A DNA stretch of 64,000 nucleotides from Parapusillimonas granuli (GTDB lineage: Bacteria > Pseudomonadota > Gammaproteobacteria > Burkholderiales > Burkholderiaceae_B): contig NZ_JACCEM010000008.1 of NCBI RefSeq assembly GCF_013416525.1, positions 1 to 64,000 on the forward strand. The letters run 5' to 3'. The notes under the pieces are model-generated. The model searched no databases. It had not been told where the DNA came from and saw only the letters and a program-made list of their open reading frames with translations. Positions within the stretch are counted from its first letter, which is position 1; each line of letters opens with the position of its first letter. Shown here piece by piece: positions 1-7,902 of the stretch. The position numbers and the translations under genes are program-made.

Positions 1-13
1 AACTCTTCAGTTC
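1..13 (-). rRNA. 16S rRNA, 5' end only (partial)
   Basis: Read on the minus strand the first bases of the window give GAACTGAAGAGTT, the usual mature 5' end of betaproteobacterial 16S rRNA, which normally continues with TTGATCCTGG. The rest of the rRNA operon would lie to the left of the window. The leader and promoter upstream (14-376) support the assignment. Confidence 0.85.
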
Positions 14-341
14 AATTCCTGTAATCGTAAATTCCTCAAGCATCCAAAGACACTCGGGACATACGTCGCTTCACTCAAACGAAAAAGACAAGTGTTCTAA
101 TCTCTTAAAACCTTACTTCTTCATTTACTGTGAGCACTTGATAAATAACGTTGGCAAAAGCCCCTCGTGAAAGAGGCCTCGCTTGCGTCGCATTCCAAGC
201 GCCCACACTTATCGGCTGTTTGATTGTTAAAGAACAAGGGTGATGGTCAACCGAAGCCCTAGCCTCGCCGCCCATCGGCACTTCCGCCCCCGCCTCGCCC
301 GCCGGCTGCACTTGCGTGCCGCGCTGCGCTTGAAGCAGAGA
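14..341 (-). promoter_or_regulatory. rRNA operon leader with boxA antitermination site
   Basis: This is the transcribed leader between the rrn promoter and 16S rRNA. Positions 225-237 read TTGTTCTTTAACA on the minus strand, close to the boxA consensus TGCTCTTTAACA bound by NusB-NusE for rRNA antitermination. The AT-rich stretch from about 50 to 165 should contain one side of the RNase III processing stem around 16S, but its partner is outside the window. No protein is predicted here. Confidence 0.75.
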
Positions 342-347
342 AACGAG

Positions 348-376
348 ATTATGAAGCAGTTTTTTTAGGCTGTCAA
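348..376 (-). promoter_or_regulatory. rrn sigma-70 promoter
   Basis: On the minus strand there is a perfect -35 (TTGACA, 371-376), a 17-base spacer and a -10 of CATAAT (348-353), one mismatch from consensus. The start point would be near 341, about 330 bases before 16S. This is the strongest promoter-like sequence in the first kilobase and it points into the rRNA leader. Confidence 0.8.
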
Positions 377-380
377 ATCG

Positions 381-688
381 AAGACTTTCTGAAGTGCTCT
401 CCCGAAAACCTCCTGCTTCGACTTCCCTTGCGCCGCAGTCCTTCGCCGCACAAGCCACCGCCCTTACCGCCCGCATGACCTCGCCGGTCTTGCCGCCCCG
501 CCGCTCGCTAGGGAAAACCCTAGATCTCGATCAGCGAGGAACGGAACTATAGCATCAATTCTTCACCGCGTGCAAGTCCGTGTGCCCCAGCCACGACGAA
601 AAAAAGCACCAGGCCCGGCAAGCCCTTGATTTCCATGCGTTTGCCGCGGCGGCGCGGGCACGCCCGCCGCCTCACGCGGTCACACCGC
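381..688. other. Intergenic region upstream of the rrn promoter, no gene seen
   Basis: Nothing here looks like a conserved gene. A GC-rich inverted repeat around 646-672, just downstream of the Lrp stop codon on the minus strand, could help end that transcript, but it has no good U-tract. A 29-codon minus-strand frame (547-636) with a hydrophobic stretch has no ribosome binding site and is not called. Confidence 0.5.
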
Positions 689-1165
689 TCACACCGCCAG
701 CACCGTCGTCTCCTTGATGCGCTGCAGAGTGAAGCTCGACCGCATATCGACGACCGCCGGATGCTGCATGAGCTTGTCCATGGCGAAACGCGAGAACTCG
801 GCCAGGTCGCCGACCTGCACTCTAAGCAAATAGTCCATGTCGCCGGACATTGCATAGCACTCCACCACTTCGGGCCAGGTCTGCACGTCCCGGGCGAAGT
901 CGGACACCGGCGCATGGGTTGCACGGAAGACCTTGTTCAGGCGGATGGTGACGTAGGCCAGCAACTTGAGCCCCACCTTGTCGGGATTCACCAGCGCCAC
1001 ATAGCTTTCTATATAGCCTTCCTCTTCCAGGCGCCGCACCCGCCGCAGGCAGGGGCTGGGCGACAGCGACACCCGATCAGCGAGATCCTGGTTGCTGATG
1101 CGGCCATTGCGCTGCAATTCCATCAAAATACGCCGGTCTGTTTTATCTAAGTCATTTTGTGACAT
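689..1165 (-). CDS. Lrp/AsnC family transcriptional regulator
   Basis: A 158-residue protein of normal length for the leucine-responsive regulator family. An N-terminal winged helix-turn-helix (about residues 5-60, with the family pattern LDKTDRRILMELQ and LSPSPCLRRVRRLEEEG) is followed by a RAM/AsnC ligand-binding domain (about 65-150). Such proteins form octamers that wrap DNA and sense amino acids. The gene is divergent from hppD, 152 bases away, and a dyad lies between them, so control of tyrosine/phenylalanine breakdown is a reasonable inference. The effector cannot be read from sequence. Confidence 0.92.
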   Translation of the reverse strand: MSQNDLDKTDRRILMELQRNGRISNQDLADRVSLSPSPCLRRVRRLEEEGYIESYVALVNPDKVGLKLLAYVTIRLNKVFRATHAPVSDFARDVQTWPEVVECYAMSGDMDYLLRVQVGDLAEFSRFAMDKLMQHPAVVDMRSSFTLQRIKETTVLAV

Positions 1166-1196
1166 AAACCACCACCAAATAATTCATCCCAAGTAG

Positions 1197-1212
1197 ATTA
1201 TTGCTCAATAAT
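1197..1212. promoter_or_regulatory. Dyad between lrp-type regulator and hppD, probable operator
   Basis: ATTATTG-CT-CAATAAT is a perfect 7+7 inverted repeat with a 2-base centre, in an AT-rich island between the divergent regulator and hppD. Lrp/AsnC proteins bind AT-rich dyads of this sort. That the neighbouring regulator binds it is inferred from position. Confidence 0.5.
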
Positions 1213-1317
1213 GGCAATTTGGATGCATGTTGGCAATCTCCTGCCAGCGTTTTTTCTTAGAATTTCTCCATCACCTTTTGTTGATGCACATCAAATCAAT
1301 ACGACGGAGCAAGGACG

Positions 1318-2430
1318 ATGACAAACAGTTTTCAAGCATGGGACAACCCCATGGGCACCGCGGGTTTCGAATTCATCGAATACACCGCCCCGGACCCGGT
1401 GGCGCTGGGCAAGGTATTCGAGGCGCTCGGCTTCAAGGCGATCGCCCGCCATCGCAACAAGAACGTGACCCTGTATCGGCAGGGCGGCATCAATTTCCTG
1501 ATCAATGCCGAACCCGACTCCTTCGCACAGCGCTTCGCGCGCCTGCATGGGCCGTCCATCTGCGCCATTGCCTTTCGCGTCCAGGACGCGGCCAAGGCCT
1601 ATAAGCGCGCACTCGAATTGGGCGCCTGGGGCTTCGATTCACGCAGCGGCCCCATGGAGCTGAACATTCCGGCCATCAAGGGCATAGGCGACTCCCTGAT
1701 CTACCTCGTCGATCGCTGGAACGGCAAGAAGGGGCATGGCGGGATTGGCGACATCAGCATCTATGACGTGGATTTCGAACCCATCGACGCATCCACCGCC
1801 ACCGAGGACGTCGCGCACAAAGGCGCGGGGCTGACCTTGGTCGACCACCTGACCCACAATGTGCACAAAGGCCGCATGGAAGAGTGGGCGGAGTTCTACG
1901 AGCGCCTGTTCAATTTCCGCGAGATCCGTTATTTCGACATAGAAGGCAAGGTCACGGGCGTGAAGTCCAAGGCCATGACCTCGCCTTGCGGCACGATACG
2001 GATCCCGATCAACGAAGAAGGCACCGAGGAAAAAGGCCAGATCCAGGAATACCTGGACCTGTATCGCGGCGAAGGCATACAGCACATCGCGCTGGCGACC
2101 GACAATATCTACGATACGGTGGAAAAGCTCAGGACCGCCGGCCTTCAGTTCCTGGATACGCCGGACACCTATTATGAACTGCTGGACCGCCGCCTGCCCA
2201 ATCATGGCGAAGACGTCGCGCGGCTGCGCAAGAACAAGATACTGCTCGACGGCACCGACGACGGCGGCTTGCTGCTGCAGATCTTCACGGAAAACCAGAT
2301 CGGCCCGATCTTCTTCGAAATCATCCAGCGCAAGGGGAATGACGGCTTCGGCGAAGGGAATTTCAAGGCGCTGTTCGAATCCATCGAGCTGGACCAGATG
2401 CGCCGCGGCGTATTGAAATCCGTGGACTGA
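1318..2430 (+). CDS. hppD: 4-hydroxyphenylpyruvate dioxygenase
   Basis: A 370-residue enzyme converting 4-hydroxyphenylpyruvate to homogentisate with Fe(II) and O2, the second step of tyrosine catabolism. It has two vicinal-oxygen-chelate modules. The C-terminal one carries the expected iron ligands H177 (in DHLTHNV), H256 (in GEGIQHIALATD) and E334 (in FFEIIQR), plus the C-terminal helix region GNFKALFESIELDQMRRGVL. The ATG is preceded by a purine-rich site (GGAGCAAGGACG). No homogentisate dioxygenase lies beside it, so the pathway is dispersed. The divergent Lrp-type gene is its likely regulator. Confidence 0.97.
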   Translation: MTNSFQAWDNPMGTAGFEFIEYTAPDPVALGKVFEALGFKAIARHRNKNVTLYRQGGINFLINAEPDSFAQRFARLHGPSICAIAFRVQDAAKAYKRALELGAWGFDSRSGPMELNIPAIKGIGDSLIYLVDRWNGKKGHGGIGDISIYDVDFEPIDASTATEDVAHKGAGLTLVDHLTHNVHKGRMEEWAEFYERLFNFREIRYFDIEGKVTGVKSKAMTSPCGTIRIPINEEGTEEKGQIQEYLDLYRGEGIQHIALATDNIYDTVEKLRTAGLQFLDTPDTYYELLDRRLPNHGEDVARLRKNKILLDGTDDGGLLLQIFTENQIGPIFFEIIQRKGNDGFGEGNFKALFESIELDQMRRGVLKSVD

Positions 2431-2463
2431 CCGCGGGGCTCGGCCGGGCTTCGCCCCATGCGT

Positions 2464-2493
2464 CGGCCGGCGCAGCGGGCGATGCGCCGGCCG
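2464..2493 (+). terminator. GC-rich hairpin downstream of hppD
   Basis: An 11-base perfect stem (2464-2474 with 2483-2493) and an 8-base loop lie 33 bases after the hppD stop. There is no T-tract, so it is at best a weak or Rho-assisted terminator, or an RNA-stabilising hairpin. Confidence 0.35.
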
Positions 2494-2549
2494 CCCGGGC
2501 AAGCTTCCCCGCAAACGGCTAGAATCCTGAGGTTCATGGGGGAAGTGGG

Positions 2550-3518
2550 ATGCTTGCGTATCTGAAAGCGCTTGCCAAGCGCAGCTGGCGGCTGTTCATC
2601 ACGGTGACCAAGGTGATGCTGCCTGTGATGATCATCGTGAAGATCGCCGACCTTTTCGGTCTGGTCGACTTGGTGGGGCGGCTGATCGCACCCGCCATGT
2701 CCTTGCTGCACCTGCCGCCCGAGGCAGGCATCATCTGGGCCACCACCGTGCTTACCGGCATCTACGGCGGCATCGCGACCCTCAGCAGCCTGCCGTCCCC
2801 GCCCGACATGAGCGTCGCGCAGGTCAGCGCGCTCTGCGCCATGATGCTGTTCGCCCACGCCATTCCGGTGGAACAGGCCATCGTCCGCCGCGCGGGCGCC
2901 GGGTTCGGGGTCACCGCCGCCTTGCGCATCGGCACCGCCGTCTTCTATGGCGGCCTGGTTTCATGGGTGTGCCATCTGACGGGCGCGCTGTCCGAGCCGC
3001 TTTCTTTCGACTGGCTGCGCGGCTCCGAGGTCATCGCGGCGGATGCGGGCTCTCCTTTCTTCGGCTGGGTGCAGTCCACGGCGTTCTCGCTGGGCCTGAC
3101 TTTGTGCATCATCTTCGTGCTGGTGGTCGCCCTGGACTTGCTCGACCGCCTTGGCATCACGCGCCGCTTCACCCGGCTGATGATGCCGCTGCTGCGGGTT
3201 TCGGGGCTCGACGCCAATGTGGCGCCGGTCACGACGGTGGGGGTTCTGCTCGGCCTTACTTATGGCGGCGCGCTGATCATCGAGGAAGCCGAGAAACAGA
3301 ACTTCCCGGCGCGCACGCGCTTCCTGGCCTTGTCGTGGCTTTGCCTGTCGCATTCCTTGATCGAGGACACGCTGCTGTTGCTGGCGCTGGGCGCGGATAT
3401 CTGGATCGTCCTGGTGGGCCGCGTGGCGCTCACGCTGCTCATCGTGGCGGCGCTGGCGCGGCTGACGAATCGGGGGAACTGGCGGAGCATTCCCGCAACG
3501 GGTGCCGGGCAGGCCTGA
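2550..3518 (+). CDS. Nucleoside-recognition (Gate) domain inner-membrane protein
   Basis: A 322-residue, very hydrophobic protein with roughly eight membrane segments. Two similar halves carry the Gate/nucleoside-recognition pattern also found in spore maturation SpmA/SpmB proteins: a first copy near residues 20-110 with TTVLTGIYGGIATLSSL, and a second near 205-310 with TTVGVLLGLTYGGALIIEEAE. Conserved polar residues inside the membrane (SHSLIEDTLLL) suggest transport, but the substrate is unknown in this family. It stands alone between hppD and msrA. The ATG at 2550 follows GGGGGAAGTGGG. Confidence 0.8.
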   Translation: MLAYLKALAKRSWRLFITVTKVMLPVMIIVKIADLFGLVDLVGRLIAPAMSLLHLPPEAGIIWATTVLTGIYGGIATLSSLPSPPDMSVAQVSALCAMMLFAHAIPVEQAIVRRAGAGFGVTAALRIGTAVFYGGLVSWVCHLTGALSEPLSFDWLRGSEVIAADAGSPFFGWVQSTAFSLGLTLCIIFVLVVALDLLDRLGITRRFTRLMMPLLRVSGLDANVAPVTTVGVLLGLTYGGALIIEEAEKQNFPARTRFLALSWLCLSHSLIEDTLLLLALGADIWIVLVGRVALTLLIVAALARLTNRGNWRSIPATGAGQA

Positions 3519-3559
3519 GTTCCGGCGCCTTGCGCGGCCCGGGCAAACCGCCCGGCCGC

Positions 3560-4087
3560 CTATTGCGCCAGCAAATGCGCATACCGCTGCCGGAACTTCG
3601 CAAGCTTCGGAGAAATCACGGCCTGGCAATAGCCTTGATAAGGATTGCGCGCAAAATAATCGTGGTGGTAGTCCTCGGCCGGCCAGAACTTTTCCGCGCC
3701 AAGCAAACGGGTGACGATGGCCTGGCCCGTCTCGGCCTGCAGCTCCGCGATCAATGACTCGGCGACCGCCCGCTGCGCCGGCGACTGGCAGAAAATGGCC
3801 GATGCATATTGCGGGCCCACGTCGGCGCCCTGCCGATCCGGCGTCGTTGGATCATGGACGGCGAAGAACACGCGCAACACCGTTTCGTAATCGACGACCT
3901 GCGGGTCGAATTCCACACGCACGACCTCGATGTGCCCGGTGGTCTTGGTGCAGACCTGCTCATAGCTCGGGTCATCGACATGCCCGCCGCTGTACCCGGG
4001 CGTGACGTCCGCCACGCCGCGCATGGCCTTGAAAACCGGCTCGATGCACCAGAAGCACCCGCCGCCCAATATCGCAATTTCCGTCAT
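3560..4087 (-). CDS. msrA: Peptide methionine sulfoxide reductase MsrA
   Basis: A 175-residue enzyme reducing methionine-S-sulfoxide in oxidised proteins. The catalytic motif GCFWC is near the N-terminus, with C11 as nucleophile, followed by the family signatures GYSGG and YHHDYFARNPYQGYC, where the late cysteine can act as resolving residue. There is no signal peptide, so it is cytoplasmic. The gene lies 12 bases downstream of a small cytochrome c gene on the same strand and is probably co-transcribed with it. Confidence 0.97.
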   Translation of the reverse strand: MTEIAILGGGCFWCIEPVFKAMRGVADVTPGYSGGHVDDPSYEQVCTKTTGHIEVVRVEFDPQVVDYETVLRVFFAVHDPTTPDRQGADVGPQYASAIFCQSPAQRAVAESLIAELQAETGQAIVTRLLGAEKFWPAEDYHHDYFARNPYQGYCQAVISPKLAKFRQRYAHLLAQ

Positions 4088-4099
4088 GATGCCCGATTC

Positions 4100-4450
4100 C
4101 TATTCGACCTTGGCCGCCCGCTTGTCGGCCAGCGACAATATCCACGCCGCAAGCAGCTGCGCATTGGCGGGACTGACTTGCGGCTGGGCGGGCATGGGCA
4201 CCGCGCCCCAGCGCCCCCGCCCGCCGCGGATGATGGCGTTGGCCAGATACGGCACCGCGGCCTCCTGGCCCGCGAATCTTTCCGCGATGACTTCAAAAGA
4301 CGGGCCGACACGCTTTTTATCGACCTGATGACAGGCCATGCAATTGCTCGCCTGCGCCAGCGCCAGGCCGGTGGTGGACTGCCCCTGGGCGGCGCCGACC
4401 CAGAAAAAGCCGGCAACGCCTAACGAAACGATACTGAAAAACGAACGCAT
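4100..4450 (-). CDS. Small periplasmic c-type cytochrome
   Basis: A 116-residue precursor with a signal peptide (about residues 1-23, ending AAQGQ). One haem-binding site CMACH (C37, C40, H41) and a likely axial methionine M86 in AVPMPAQPQ make it a class I cytochrome of the c551/c552 type, an electron shuttle in the periplasm. The partner is unknown. The spacing suggests an operon with msrA, so a link to oxidative stress is possible but unproven. Confidence 0.9.
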   Translation of the reverse strand: MRSFFSIVSLGVAGFFWVGAAQGQSTTGLALAQASNCMACHQVDKKRVGPSFEVIAERFAGQEAAVPYLANAIIRGGRGRWGAVPMPAQPQVSPANAQLLAAWILSLADKRAAKVE

Positions 4451-4550
4451 AAACCAACCCGGTGATCATTGAATAAGCCGTGGCGCCGCCCGATGCCCGA
4501 GGGCGTATCGGGTATTATCGACGATATTCCGTAGAGACGACACCTTTCAT

Positions 4551-5342
4551 ATGCTGCACTACCCCCAAATCGACCCCGTCGCATTCCAGATCGGTCCCAT
4601 CGCCGTCCATTGGTATGGGCTGATGTATCTGATCGGCTTCAGCCTGGTCTGGATGTTCGGCCGCTGGCGCATCCGGCGCGGGCTGTCCGACCTGACCCTG
4701 CGCGATCTCGAGGACTTGATCTTCTACAGCGTGCTCGGCGTCGTCGCCGGGGGCCGGCTGGGCTACGTGCTGTTCTACAAGCCGTCCGAATACCTGTCCG
4801 ATCCCATCCAGGTCCTGTATCTGTGGCAGGGCGGCATGTCTTTCCATGGCGGCCTGATCGGCGTCATCGTGGTGCTGCTGCTGTTCGCGCGGCAGCGCGG
4901 CCGCAGCATGCTGGAAGTGGGCGATTTCATCGCGCCCTTGATTCCACTGGGGCTGGCCGCCGGGCGCCTGGGCAACTTCATCAACGGGGAGCTCTGGGGC
5001 AGGCCGACCCAGGCGCCTTGGGGCATGGTCTTCCCGCAGGCGGGCGACAGCATCGCCAGGCACCCTTCGCAGCTGTACGAGATGGCGCTGGAGGGCTTCG
5101 TGCTGTTCGCCGTCTTGTGGTGGTTCGCGCGCAAGCCGCGCCCCACGGGGCAGGTCAGCGCCCTGTTCCTGATAGGCTACGGCGCGTTCCGCTTCATGGT
5201 GGAATACACCCGCGAGCCCGACTACTACCTGGGCTTGCTGGCGGGCGGCCTGTCGATGGGGCAGTTGCTTTCCCTGCCCATGATCCTGGCCGGCGCGCTT
5301 ATTTTTGTTCTGAGCGCAAGAAGATCTCGCCCCGCACCGTGA
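4551..5342 (+). CDS. lgt: Prolipoprotein diacylglyceryl transferase
   Basis: A 263-residue inner-membrane enzyme that moves diacylglycerol from phosphatidylglycerol to the lipobox cysteine, the first step of lipoprotein maturation. Seven membrane segments are expected. The Lgt signature [10 protein letters not shown] holds R139 and E147, and the essential histidine is H99 in SFHGGLIG. The last 44 bases overlap the 3' end of the convergent SIMPL gene. Substrates of this enzyme encoded nearby include Pal (19418) and the entericidin (52151). Confidence 0.97.
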   Translation: MLHYPQIDPVAFQIGPIAVHWYGLMYLIGFSLVWMFGRWRIRRGLSDLTLRDLEDLIFYSVLGVVAGGRLGYVLFYKPSEYLSDPIQVLYLWQGGMSFHGGLIGVIVVLLLFARQRGRSMLEVGDFIAPLIPLGLAAGRLGNFINGELWGRPTQAPWGMVFPQAGDSIARHPSQLYEMALEGFVLFAVLWWFARKPRPTGQVSALFLIGYGAFRFMVEYTREPDYYLGLLAGGLSMGQLLSLPMILAGALIFVLSARRSRPAP

Positions 5343-6054
5343 CCGTGACGCGTTCCGTGCCGCCTTCCAGCGGCACCGCAGCGTCCGCCGACTTGGCCAT
5401 CATCATTGCCCGGGGCGCGGCTTCGAAACGCGTGCCGGCGCCGCCGAGGTCGATCTTCTTGATGGTGTAGCCGGCAAAGCCGAACGCCGAGGCCAGCGCC
5501 TGGGCGCGGTCGCGGAATGCCTTGGCGGCGCTTTCCAGCAGCGCCTCTTCCTGCTTGGCCCGCGCTTCGGGCGACACCGAGAACGCGAGATTGGAAATGG
5601 GCATGCGGTCGGAGAATTTCGAGGCGAGTTCGGATGCGGCGGCAAAGTCGCTGGACTGAAGCACGATTTCGCCGCGCCCGCGCCAGTTGGATATTTTTCC
5701 GTCCTTGTCGTTCATGGGCCAGATGTTGTAGTTGCCCGTACTGACCTTGATGCCCTGGTGGCCTTTGGCCTGCGCCATGACGCCGTCCATGACCTGGGCA
5801 AGCGCCGCTGCCACGGCCGCCTGGGTCGATTCGCTGACCTCGGAAGCCAGGGTGATCCTGACCGTGTCGTGCGGGATTTCCGCCGCGGCCTCGGCCTGCA
5901 GGCTGGCCTGCGGCCAGGCCTCGCGGTATGCCGGGTGCCGGGGGCCGTCGGCCCGCGGAGCCGCCTGCGCCACGGCGCAAAGCGATGCGGCGAGCGCCGC
6001 GGCGCCCAGCGCCGACGCCAACAAACGTTTACGTTTCTGTACGGAAAGATGCAT
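5299..6054 (-). CDS. SIMPL (DUF541) domain periplasmic protein
   Basis: The preferred start at 6054 gives 251 residues beginning [19 protein letters not shown], a standard signal peptide ending near AQAAPRA. The open frame extends to 6207, but the extra N-terminus reads through the 6S RNA and its terminator and cannot be coding. The rest matches SIMPL proteins: a [21 protein letters not shown]-like first strand-helix unit and a C-terminal [16 protein letters not shown]. Family members are oligomeric exported proteins of unclear function (BP26 and YggE are relatives). The 3' end overlaps lgt tail to tail. Confidence 0.85.
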   Translation of the reverse strand: MHLSVQKRKRLLASALGAAALAASLCAVAQAAPRADGPRHPAYREAWPQASLQAEAAAEIPHDTVRITLASEVSESTQAAVAAALAQVMDGVMAQAKGHQGIKVSTGNYNIWPMNDKDGKISNWRGRGEIVLQSSDFAAASELASKFSDRMPISNLAFSVSPEARAKQEEALLESAAKAFRDRAQALASAFGFAGYTIKKIDLGGAGTRFEAAPRAMMMAKSADAAVPLEGGTERVTVTVRGEIFLRSEQK

Positions 6055-6065
6055 GCGGCCACCCC

Positions 6066-6097
6066 AAAAAAGGAAAGCCCGTCCGGAGGACGAGCTT
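6066..6097 (-). terminator. Intrinsic terminator of 6S RNA
   Basis: On the minus strand a 10-base-pair stem (AAGCTCGTCC with GGACGGGCTT) and a 3-base loop are followed by TTCC and a run of T. It sits just after the 6S RNA and before the SIMPL start codon, so it should end the 6S transcript. Confidence 0.8.
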
Positions 6098-6103
6098 AGT
6101 TTT

Positions 6104-6285
6104 ATTGCCCCGCCTGTGCCGTCAAGGCCGGCATCCCGGAACCTGAGGTTCAAGGTGGTCGCCATCAGCCAAGCTTCGGGTTCTCCAGTTAAGGAGAGCA
6201 CGCCCACTTGTCAATCCGGCAACCTAATGCCATAGCATTGGTTCAAGGAATATTGGCCGAGTCACGAACACGGCAGGGACTAACC
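6104..6285 (-). ncRNA. ssrS: 6S RNA
   Basis: About 182 bases read on the minus strand downstream of zapA, the same position as ssrS in many proteobacteria. The 5' part (TCCCTGCCGTGTTCGTGACTCGGCC) and the 3' part (CTTGAACCTCAGGTT, then GACGGCACAGGCGGGGC) correspond in order to the conserved 6S arms. CCTG/CCGT pairs with ACGG/CAGG to form the closing stem around a central bubble. 6S RNA binds sigma-70 RNA polymerase in stationary phase. Ends are estimated from the closing stem; the start could lie further upstream. Confidence 0.8.
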
Positions 6286-6290
6286 GTTGA

Positions 6291-6334
6291 ATACGCCATG
6301 GCGTATCCGTGAAAATCTGTATGCACCCATTATA
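6291..6334 (-). promoter_or_regulatory. Probable 6S promoter -10 and 16-base palindrome
   Basis: A perfect -10 TATAAT (6329-6334, minus strand) lies immediately after the zapA stop codon, with only a weak -35. Between it and the 6S 5' arm is a perfect 16-base palindrome, ATACGCCATGGCGTAT (6291-6306). If transcription starts near 6322, the palindrome forms a short 5' hairpin on a 6S precursor that would be trimmed off. It could instead be a regulator site. Confidence 0.5.
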
Positions 6335-6335
6335 C

Positions 6336-6650
6336 CTAAGTCGGGCCGGATGTTTTCAGGCCGGCGACCTGGTCGAGCATTTCGTGCATGCCTTCAATTT
6401 TACGCTTGAAATCGCCAAGCGCAACATTGCTGAGCGGCCCGTCGGGCGCGCGCATGGTCAAGAGTTCGCCGGCGATCTGTATGGCCGCCATGACGGCGAT
6501 GCGTTCATTGCTGGAGACTTTTCCAGAGCCTTTCACGGCCAGCATGCGCTGGTCGACATGGCGCACCGCGGCCAGCAACGCCTCTTTTTCAGAGGGCAGG
6601 CAAGCCAGGGAATAATCGCGCCCCAAGATGGATACGTCGATGCGTTCCAT
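6336..6650 (-). CDS. zapA: Cell division protein ZapA
   Basis: A 104-residue protein of standard length. The N-terminal domain starts MERIDVSILGRDYSLACLPSE, followed by the coiled-coil dimerisation helix. ZapA cross-links FtsZ protofilaments and stabilises the Z ring. The upstream coiled-coil gene ends 5 bases before zapA on the same strand, giving a zapB-like/zapA operon, and 6S RNA follows downstream. Confidence 0.93.
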   Translation of the reverse strand: MERIDVSILGRDYSLACLPSEKEALLAAVRHVDQRMLAVKGSGKVSSNERIAVMAAIQIAGELLTMRAPDGPLSNVALGDFKRKIEGMHEMLDQVAGLKTSGPT

Positions 6651-6655
6651 AACCG

Positions 6656-7093
6656 CTACTCCTGCGGCGCCCCGGGCAGGCGCATCAATATTGAATCAAT
6701 CTGTTCGCGCGCCTTGGCGGCGACGCCGCGCAGGCGCGAGGAATCGGCCTCGCTGGCGGACAGCCGCCCCCGCAGGGCCTCGGCTTCCGTCTTGTAGCGC
6801 GACAGTTCTGCGTGCAGCTGGGCCTGCAGGGCGTCCGATTCGGACTTGGCCGCGGCGAGCGCCGCCTGCGCTTCGTTGCGCACGGCCTGCAACTGTGCTT
6901 CGTGGTCGGCCATGCGTTCCGAGGCGGAGGAATATTCCGCGTCGCGGCGGTGAAGTTCGTCGCGCAACGCATTGCGCTCTTGCTCGAGGGTATGCAGCCG
7001 GGCCTGATGCGCGGCGCATTCGGCCTGAAGCTGCCGCGCAAGCTGCACCAGTTGCCCGACACGGGCGGCGAGGAAATCGAGATCTTGCAACAT
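6656..7093 (-). CDS. ZapB-like coiled-coil cell division protein
   Basis: Starting at 7093 this is 145 residues, almost all predicted coiled coil (heptads from LDFLAARVGQLVQLARQLQAE through REQIDSILMRLPG). The conserved beginning LDxLxxRVxxLV matches the small coiled-coil family encoded just upstream of zapA in many beta- and gammaproteobacteria and compared to ZapB. It probably acts with ZapA at the Z ring. It is longer than E. coli ZapB (81 residues), so orthology is not claimed. A longer frame to 7162 exists but lacks conservation-like sequence. Confidence 0.75.
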   Translation of the reverse strand: MLQDLDFLAARVGQLVQLARQLQAECAAHQARLHTLEQERNALRDELHRRDAEYSSASERMADHEAQLQAVRNEAQAALAAAKSESDALQAQLHAELSRYKTEAEALRGRLSASEADSSRLRGVAAKAREQIDSILMRLPGAPQE

Positions 7094-7427
7094 GGGCGTT
7101 ATCGTAAACCATCCGGCGACGATCTGGGTAGGGAAAAGTGGGCGGCTGTCATAACCTTTCACCCCTCTTTCCGTTACCTTTCAAAATTCTTTCATTTGGG
7201 TCGGTATTACGCCTCATTTGCTACGGGAATATGTAAAAAACCAGAATTTTACGGGTTAACCCTAGATAACTGAGGGGAAATCTGGGTTTTCAGCCCCCTT
7301 CCCGTCAATTACCATGCCTCACCTTCGAGATTCGGGCTCCCGAACTCTGTCGCGCGGAAAACCGTCGGCGGTGCCAGGGGCGCTCCGGCTTTCAGTTTCA
7401 TCATGCTGTCGGGGAGATTTCATCAAC
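7094..7427. other. Intergenic region between zapB-like gene and tctB
   Basis: The 334 bases should hold the divergent promoters of the zap operon and tctBA. The middle (about 7150-7280) is AT-rich. A small dyad TTCGGG-CTC-CCGAA lies at 7331-7344 in the tctB leader. No convincing -35/-10 pair or gene stands out, and the upstream extension of the tctB frame (to 7314) is not convincing coding sequence. Confidence 0.4.
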
Positions 7428-7889
7428 ATGCAGCTCAAAAACAAACAGGACTTCTGGTCCGGCATAATGTTCGTCGCCCTAGGCGTCGGATTCGCACTGG
7501 GTGCCACCAATTATTCAATGGGTACCGCCGCCCGCATGGGCCCGGGGTACTTCCCCTTCTGGCTGGGCGTGCTCCTGGCTCTGCTCGGCGCCATCGTCGC
7601 GCTGACCGCGATGTCGCCCAAGGCAGAGGAAACCGAAGTCGAACGCTTCGACTGGAAGATCACCATCGTCATCATCGGCTCGGTCGCGCTTTGCGGCATC
7701 GTCTTCGACTTCCTGGGCGTCTACCTGTCCGTCTTCCTGCTGGTTTTCCTCAGCAGCATGGCCAGCCACCAGTTCAGCTGGAAAGTGGCCGGCCTTACCG
7801 GAATATTCCTCGTACTGTTCGTGTGGCTCGCCTTCATCAAGGGGCTCGGCCTGATTTTCCCGCTGTGGCCCAGCTTTATCGGCAATTAA
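7428..7889 (+). CDS. tctB: Tripartite tricarboxylate transporter small membrane subunit TctB
   Basis: Starting at 7428 (GGGGAG upstream) this is 153 residues with four membrane segments, typical of TctB/DUF1468. It opens with MQLKNKQDFWSGIMFVALG, followed by the GTAARMGPGYFPFWLG motif characteristic of the family. It forms the membrane complex with TctA, encoded 13 bases downstream. TctC/Bug binding proteins deliver substrates such as citrate or other carboxylates, but no tctC is adjacent here; Bug genes are at 25745 and 48307. Confidence 0.92.
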   Translation: MQLKNKQDFWSGIMFVALGVGFALGATNYSMGTAARMGPGYFPFWLGVLLALLGAIVALTAMSPKAEETEVERFDWKITIVIIGSVALCGIVFDFLGVYLSVFLLVFLSSMASHQFSWKVAGLTGIFLVLFVWLAFIKGLGLIFPLWPSFIGN

Positions 7890-7902
7890 GGAGCCTTGAA
7901 AC

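Noticed and set aside
105-476. Minus-strand frame in the rRNA leader and promoter
   Set aside because: It covers the rrn promoter and boxA, which explain the region better.
547-636. 29-codon frame with a hydrophobic stretch downstream of the Lrp gene
   Set aside because: No ribosome binding site and no similarity that I can recognise. It may be chance.
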